The notes under the pieces: generated by a model | What the model was told of the DNA's origin: nothing | The model's database searches: none | What the model saw: only the letters and a program-made list of their open reading frames with translations | Part shown: positions 57,966 through 64,000 of the stretch, piece after piece | Numbering within the stretch: the stretch's first letter is position 1 | How the letters are laid out: each line of letters begins with the position of its first letter | Made by a program: the position numbers and the translations under genes | DNA from: Malus domestica | Lineage: Eukaryota > Streptophyta > Magnoliopsida > Rosales > Rosaceae | Reading direction: 5' to 3' | NCBI RefSeq assembly: GCF_042453785.1 | Contig: NC_091666.1 | Span: 18,806,501 to 18,870,500, forward strand | Length of the DNA: 64,000 bases

Positions 57966-59643
57966 TATGGATGCAAATTTCCGCATTCCTTTGATTGATG
58001 AATCTGCACCTGCAAAATAATAACACCTAAGATTAAGGCCAAAAGCATCACGAGCTCACAATGAAGGCGGGCTTTGGCCAAAGAATCTCCGAGGCCAAAT
58101 TTAGAATTCTAAGAAGAATGTGTTTGAGCTTTTGTGGGTAGCAAAAAGCCTTTTTAGGGGTAGCTAAAGCTTGTGAATTTTGGAGATAAAGTGTGTATTT
58201 ATAGGAGAAAAGGAGCAGATGGACCGGCCTTCTAGGGTTTAGGGCAGTGTTAAAAAAAGCGACTTAGGCGCCTACCTAGGCGCTGAGCGATGGTTGTCCG
58301 ATACGATTTAAAGCAAATCGTTTACAAAATCAGTGAGGAGCTAGGCGATCGGCTAGGTGCTCGCTAGGCACTCTAGACGGTCTAAGCGGCGCTAGGCGGC
58401 ATATCTAGGCAGATTGATACTGGTCTTCTTCCATCGTCAGCACGTCTGCAACTCTGGTCTTCTGTTCCATGCCCTTTCGTCTTAGGCAGACTCGCATATG
58501 CAAATCAACTCTCTGGATGCTAGACTCAATGAAGAAGGGAACTTACGGAGAAAAATATAAGAAGTATATGTGAGTGATGAGGAAGAGAAAATGGAAAACA
58601 ACCCAGATTGAAGAAGAAGAAGAAGAAGATGTGCGAGAGGACGAAGATGTGTGAGAAAGAGACCCACTTTACTGTATTTACAATTCGTTCACCACTATGC
58701 CTTATCATTAATCATTAAATAATAGAATTGATTTCTTTAATCTTTTCTCTAATATTACATCATTATGTTGGGTTGAGACTTCTTTGGTTATATGAAAGAG
58801 GGGTTGTAGATGTGGGGTAAGACGTCAGGTGGGATTTTATCTCTTCCCATTTAAAAAATCTTTAAAAAATTCCAATACTATATCTCTTCTTTTAAAATAT
58901 CTTAAATTACTATTTTATCTCTATTATTCTATTTTAAAACCCTAAAATAGGGAGAAGAATTTCTTGATCTTTTGAAAACTTCACATTTTTCACTTTCTCA
59001 CTTTATATAGATAACTTATATGGCATATATGCTTAATGTTTTTTAAATTTTGGATTTATTGGATACTCTTTTTGCATTTTATCATTCTTTTATTATCTTA
59101 TCCATAGATTTCATACAAGTATAATTTTTTGTAAGTGTCAATATGCACTTATTTACAAGATATACAAGAAATTTACCTAAATCCGCCTAGGCACCCACCT
59201 AGACCCCGCCTAGCTGCCTAAGCGCTAGGAGCTAGCTAGCCGCTCGGCTACCGCCTAGCGTTTTTTAGAACCTTGGTTTAGGGGTGACCGGCCCTATGTT
59301 GTATTTTGGGTGAGAAAATTCCAAGATATTTATGTAAATAAATATCTTAGAGTAATTAGGTAAATATCATAAATAAATGGGATTATAATTACTTACTTGA
59401 AAGAGGTTTTATCTGATTAGGAATGTATTTATGATAAGAATAAGGGATTATTCTATCATAAATACCTTTACTTTTCCTACGGGTAGGGGTGTCTTGAGTA
59501 GTTGTTGATCTCTGCCTGCTCTACCTCAGCTGCGCATGGTGAATGAGACTGCTCCCTGCTTATTTAATAGGGGTAGTCTTGTCTTTTTGGAGAATAATTC
59601 ACGTGTCAACTCCATGATTTATAGGATTATCTTTGACTCCACA
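57966..59643 (-). repeat. 3' LTR of Tat copy 2, interrupted
   Basis: Without the hAT insert it is about 640 bp, similar to the other LTRs. Matches include TTGGCCAAAGCCCGCC and TTTGGCCTTAATCTTAGGTG on the minus strand near 58060-58025. Confidence 0.75.
58245..59275 (+). mobile_element. hAT-like element (1031 bp) in the LTR of copy 2
   Basis: It starts CAGTGTTAAAAAAAGCGAC and ends GCGTTTTTTAGAACCTTG, imperfect inverted ends, with the exact 8-bp duplication GTTTAGGG at 58237-58244 and 59276-59283. Subterminal parts are full of CCTAGGCG, as in the two HMA5-intron copies, of which this is the longest relative. No transposase is seen. Confidence 0.85.
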
Positions 59644-60520
59644 AATGCCCCTACACCTGCTTCGCTGCTTGTAGGAAATGGCAGAAGGTGTAGGAATCCA
59701 AAGCTGCAACAGAGTTTGTGTCCCAATTTGATGTAGATCTCCTCTTTGACTTGGAATTTAAATTCTTCTAGAAAAGGGAATGTAATTGCCACCAAAACAT
59801 ATTTAAGTCTACATTAAGTAGGGGTTAAATAAATTTGGAGTGCAATTAAAACCTCACAGAAAGAGAGAAAGCCAGAGGATATTTGTTCTCCCTTCCTTAG
59901 CAATCTTCTTCGCTTGCCCGTGCAATGAGTTCAGTTGCTTTTCTTCTTTTCCAAGATAAGAAAATTTTAATTTTCTCATTCTTTTTTATTATGCGAAGCC
60001 TTGGGGCTTGAATTTTTAGCTCAACAAGGGTCGAGAACTTGGGATGGTGTGTTGCAGCATGATGCGGCACTGCTGCTACATGTTGTGGTCGACGACTGGG
60101 GTGGCTCGGTTTGAGTCGTGGACTTCTTGGCGGGGGCCAAGCTGGTGCGCTTGCTATGGGCCACTAAGCACGGGCTCGTGTGACTGAAGGGGAAAGGCGT
60201 GGGCCTTCTCAGATTACTGGGTTCTGGGTTTGGGCCCGTGCAGCAAGGGAGAGATGCGAGACAGAGGGAGGAGCGGGGGTGCCAGCCCCTATTCATGTTG
60301 GATTGGGCTGCAAAGGCCTACTAGGCCGAAAAAAATGGGAGCTAGCATATGATGGGCTCTTTGCTGCTGTATGTAAGGGTTGGGCTGTGGAGCCTGGCAT
60401 GGGGCGTTAGGGTCTGCGGCCATTTTTTCTATTTTTTTTTCTTCTTCGAGTAGCCTTCTAATAATTTTTCCTTGCACGTTGTAGGATTTTCGAGCATGTT
60501 TTCCTCGAGCCATAGGAGTG
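59644..60520. other. 3' internal end of Tat copy 2
   Basis: It corresponds in reverse to 8100-8216 plus 10083-10354 of copy 1, without the solo LTR. GC-rich open frames on both strands here do not match the conserved part of the antisense ORF. Confidence 0.55.
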
Positions 60521-60564
60521 ATGAATTTATGTCGTTGTTGTATCGCTAGGGCGGATATACAAGT

Positions 60565-62720
60565 ATGCTAGGTTACTTTAGGGCTGCTCATATTAAGGTA
60601 GGTTCCGATGAGCAGTTCAAAGAATTCATCGAGATGTTTAAGCATGCAATTTCGTTTGGAGTTTGCATGAAGCGGGCCAAAGATGGTAGCAGTCGCAAAC
60701 TGTGTAGATTTAGGAAAGCTATCAAGTTTCACCCCTACTACTTCGTGTTGGGATTCATCTTTCCCATGCCTCAATTCTTCCAAGAGATGATCTGCTCCAT
60801 GAAGTGTGCTCCTGCTCAGTGCTCTTCGAATGCGGTTTGCGTGATGGTGGTGTTCCATAACTTGAGCAGGTTCATTGACTTGGACCTGACTACTAACGAG
60901 TTTTGGTACTTTTTTGACATAGGCCACATCATGGTGTTGGGTAGTTAAGGACCCGCCATAGGCTATTCAATCACTTGAGCAAAAGGGATCATGACTGGTC
61001 TAGAGAGACCCTAGAGATCAGCAGAGAGGAAATCCGACTCCTCACTTGGGCTGTGCGTTTCGACTGCTTTCATCGATGGTAAGTAAGCTGCTTAGTCTCT
61101 AAGCTACTTTATACTTTTATTGAGCTACCTTCTGACTTGTCTTCATCTGTTTATGTAGATTCAAGATTCTGTTCAACTCCCAAGACTTTTCCAGACATGA
61201 AGAAGGTGCACATCACTTTGGTGATCCTTGCTGAATATCGCGAGTGGCATTGGCTGCTCAGTCCTATTCGTAGGGAGAAAGGTGGGCTGCCCCCGTTGGA
61301 AGAGATTAGGAGGATTAAGGGTGAGGCGTTTGCTCGTCCAATTGCCACTGTGGAGCATGTTGCAAGTAAAGGCGAAAAAGAGATCTTCATCGCCTGCTAG
61401 AGAGCCATTGGTGGAGAAAAAGCTGAGGACTTCCTCTACTGCTCGAGAGGGTCCATCCACTTATGAGAGGCTTATGATTGACTTAACTTCTTACATGGGG
61501 AAGAAAGAGGCTGCTAGATCTGAGCCTATAAAGCCTGCTGTTCTGAAGGTTGTTAGAACAATTGTTGACAAGATTGTTCAGTGGAGGAATTCTGCCTTAC
61601 CCCTATGTGCCTGGTTTTATTCCAAGACAGCATTCTGTGACCAAGTTCGATCTGATTTTGGAAGTGTGTGCAGTGACGAAGAGTGATGATGGTGATTTAA
61701 CAGTCAAGGTGGTGCCAAGGCCGACCCCTTCTGCTAAGAAGGAAGCGCCTGTCTGTATGAGTAGTCGTGAACAGCCTGCCAAACTAGCCTTATGAGAGTT
61801 TTTCGAGATTCGTGCACTGTTGAAGCCTGATTTGGTTGAGGACGGAAAAGCATGTGCCAAGTTTGTTGATGCCGTAAGCAAGGTTGTCGACTCCAGTTTT
61901 TTCGTGAGGTGTGAAACTCACTCACGAAAGGGTTCCTTACTTGTTATAATGCAGAAATCTGTGATCTTGGTAGCCGAGTAAATGCGTATAGAACAGGATG
62001 ACGCCAAAGCTGCTAGGGAGATAGCGACAGCCATGGTAGCAAAAGCTTGCTTGGCTACTGAGAAAATTAAAGAGTTGGAGTCTGAACTTGTCTTTTTGAA
62101 GGGATCTATTGTCTCTGCCCCTACTGCTCAATAATTTAAGACTGCTCGCTAAGAGATCAGTGACTTGAAGACTCAGTTTGACGCGATCCGGGGGAAGTAT
62201 GGCATTGCAGAGAAGGAGATTGAAGTTCAAGTGTTGCTAGTGTATAGCCTTGAGCGTGCCATTTTAGAATTTTGGTTTGCCCATGATTCCAAGGATGTAG
62301 ATCTGCTCACAATGCATAATGACGTTGTTCGACTCAAAAAGGCCGTCAGTAGACTTGAGTCTAAGGAAGTGGAGTTGCAAAGAGCTTTGTCTGCTAATGA
62401 GAACCTAAAGAAGGAACTAGATGAGTTGCAGTGCTCGTACTGACCTGACTAAGGAGAATAAACAGCTGAAGAGCGAGAAGTCTAGTCTTGAGGTTGTCCT
62501 TGCCCAAGGTCAAGCTGACTTCTACAAGCTTGGTTGCATAGTTCATTTCCTTGGCATGTCATTTGACTACACCTTTTCTGATAAAGACCTAAAGCTTTTT
62601 GTTATTTCTTCCAAGGATCTGCTAAATTTTTCCTTCATGAGCGCTATTGGTGGAGCACCTGAGGATCAGGCTGCCAAGGCAAGTACGGTCGAAGGTAGTG
62701 TTGCCCAGGGCGGTTGATGA
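60565..62720 (+). pseudogene. Antisense ORF of Tat copy 2, putative gypsy-type transposon domain and coiled coil
   Basis: At 60565-60945 the frame YFRAAHIKVGSDEQFKEFIE, then FHPYYFVLGFIFPMPQFFQE and FHNLSRFIDLDL resembles the plant family called putative gypsy type transposon (Transposase_28). An apparent 80-bp intron (61079-61158, ATG|GTAAGT to TATGTAG|ATTC) joins VSTAFID to DSRFCSTPKTFPDMKKVH. Then come YREWHWLLSPIRREKGG (61230-61290), the region homologous to copy 1 (61440-61890), and coiled coil (62165-62450: RLESKEVELQRALSANENLK). A few frameshifts and stops make this copy a pseudogene. Function is unknown. Confidence 0.65.
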
Positions 62721-63397
62721 TAGTGCTGCCCAGGATGGGGCGACTGTATATGAAGTGCGGGAGGTTGATGTTGTTGGGAGGCGATGCGGCTGTTGATGAG
62801 TAGTCTTTTTTAGAGACTTTAGGATTTACTTTATTTTCCTTTCTTGCTTTGTTTTTTCCTTTTCTTGAACTCTATTGGCCTTCGTGCCAGTTTACTAATT
62901 TGCTAGAAATTAATAAACTGTTTTTCTTCGCTTTACTTCATCCTCGTCTTTTTGCCTTACTTCAAAATTTTACCGTAAAATGAACAATCGAGCAGGCTGC
63001 TTTGAACAAAGTAGTCAAGCCCATCTTCATTGCTTTAAGTGCCAACTTCGGGTTGTCGGGTGTGAATCTTCGTTTGCCTAAGTCATCTTTTGAAACTTCT
63101 AACTTGCAGGGCCAAATGACCTCCGTAGTTGTATATCTCGTATCAATGGTCCACTAGATCATTAATCACAAGGTCGTTAGTGAAGCGTGCTGCTTTTTAA
63201 TAAGCATACGGGTTTGCATGACCTATGTGACTGCCGATCTAGGCTTCGGACCTTTGCGAAGTTGTTCACCAGAGAACTAGCAGTCAAGCACCTTACTTAC
63301 AGAAGCAGGTGAGTTTGCGTGACTGCTCAGTTGTTAGCTTTGATCTTCTAGGGTGTTGAACTGCTAAGCTTTATCTCACGTTGTTGCCCCATGACTA
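62721..63397. other. Spacer of Tat copy 2
   Basis: No gene. It matches the copy 1 spacer near 5930-6130 in reverse. Confidence 0.5.
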
Positions 63398-63975
63398 TGA
63401 AGCCAAAAATAATCAAGAGACGACACGTGGATTCTAGGGTAAAAATGACAAAAATTACCCTCGAGGAACACCAAAATTCCTACTCGCGAGCAGTGGACAA
63501 TCATCCCACAATCAAGTCAAAAGTGCCCAAAATAGGTATTTATTCAAAACCTATTTCATCCATCCTCATCAAATCTTCTCCACAAGGTAACCCCCAAAAC
63601 ATTCATTTCAAATTATATTAATTAGCTAATTAATTGATTTATTACCTAATTAATCTATTAATTGGCTAATTAACTACCAATTACACCAAAAAATGCCACA
63701 AAGGGCCGGTTACCATCTCTCCAAAGAGGGTCGGCCATGCCCTATATACACTACCCCATTTTCTCCAAAAACCTAAGTTCTACACTTTTGCCAAAATCTC
63801 TAAATTCTCCAAACACTTTTCCCTCAAAATTCTAACTTTGGCATCAGAGGTTCTTCGGCCAAATCCCCCCCATTCATCGTGGGCACGTGAGGTTCTTGGC
63901 CTTGACCAAATGTGTTATTTGTTTTGTAGGTGCAATTTTTTCCAAGAACAAGGAGGAAGAAATTTGAATCCACAA
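63398..63975 (+). repeat. 5' LTR of Tat-type copy 3, running out of the window
   Basis: It starts TGAAGCCAAAAATAATCAAG and ends AATCCACA, then the primer-site-like ATATGGTGCTTTCATTGAGA follows at 63976. A TATA-like CCTATATACAC lies near 63741. The body of this element should lie beyond 64000. Confidence 0.8.
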
Positions 63976-64000
63976 TATGGTGCTTTCATTGAGAGTTGAG

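Larger units (their letters stand above)
57966..63397 (-). mobile_element. Tat-type LTR retrotransposon, copy 2 (reverse, 5' part missing)
   Basis: Read on the minus strand from 63397: the spacer shared with copy 1, the antisense ORF region (coding on the plus strand, 60565-62720), the 3' internal end, and a 3' LTR (59643-57966) that starts TGTGGAGTCAAAGATAATCC. The LTR is split by a hAT element at 58245-59275. Gag and pol are absent because copy 3 abuts at 63398 or the rest was lost. Confidence 0.75.

Overview
This window is nuclear DNA of a flowering plant. It has plant-type genes with GT-AG introns (7-exon, 6-exon and single-exon structures), very AT-rich intergenic DNA, and dense plant transposable elements (Ty3/gypsy Tat-type, TRIM, hAT, MULE, PIF/Harbinger, CACTA, SINE). 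The small repeats are ones I associate with Rosaceae, especially apple and pear (Malus/Pyrus). That assignment is inference from memory, not a database result.

Layout. 1-11160: a degenerate Tat-type LTR retrotransposon with decayed gag, RNase H and integrase, no visible reverse transcriptase, and a coiled-coil ORF antisense to pol. A solo LTR and a MITE have inserted into it. 11280-12797: CACTA-like remains. 13579-23981: an HMA5-type copper-exporting P1B-ATPase of six exons (979 aa deduced); its 7-kb first intron holds a stack of DNA transposons and a minisatellite. 24151-26775: a SINE, a MITE and a 1.3-kb solo LTR. 27483-31204 (minus): a theta-class glutathione transferase of seven exons (250 aa) with a peroxisomal-type C terminus. 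31415-34861: a hAT-like element carrying seven tandem copies of a unit of about 335 bp. 38486-41521: an intronless MCTP7-type protein (four C2 domains, C-terminal membrane anchor) with an intron in its 5' UTR. 41911-43000: a TRIM and a small retroposon with a 19-bp target duplication. 43632-45365: a GT47 exostosin-family glycosyltransferase. 46262-47960: an RNase H-like pseudogene split by a hAT MITE and followed by a complete TRIM. 49032-54306: two head-to-tail glutathione peroxidases, one with an organellar presequence (GPX6 type) and one without (GPX8 type). 54930-57950: minisatellites and a fold-back MULE. 57966-63397: a second Tat-type element in reverse, whose antisense ORF keeps its conserved domain and an apparent intron. 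63398-64000: the 5' LTR of a third copy.

Functional picture. The six host genes do not form a pathway, although three deal with redox or metal homeostasis (copper export, GST, two peroxidases). The tandem GPX pair is the clearest local duplication: exons 2-6 are 77, 62, 119, 168 and 33 nt in both genes. The rest is a nested transposon landscape in which target duplications and an empty-site comparison fix many insertion boundaries exactly.

I found no convincing new molecular system. The least-explained objects are the spliced-looking antisense ORF of the Tat elements, the tandem array with recurrent open frames, the fold-back MULE with non-TIR internal DNA, and the 119-bp retroposon.
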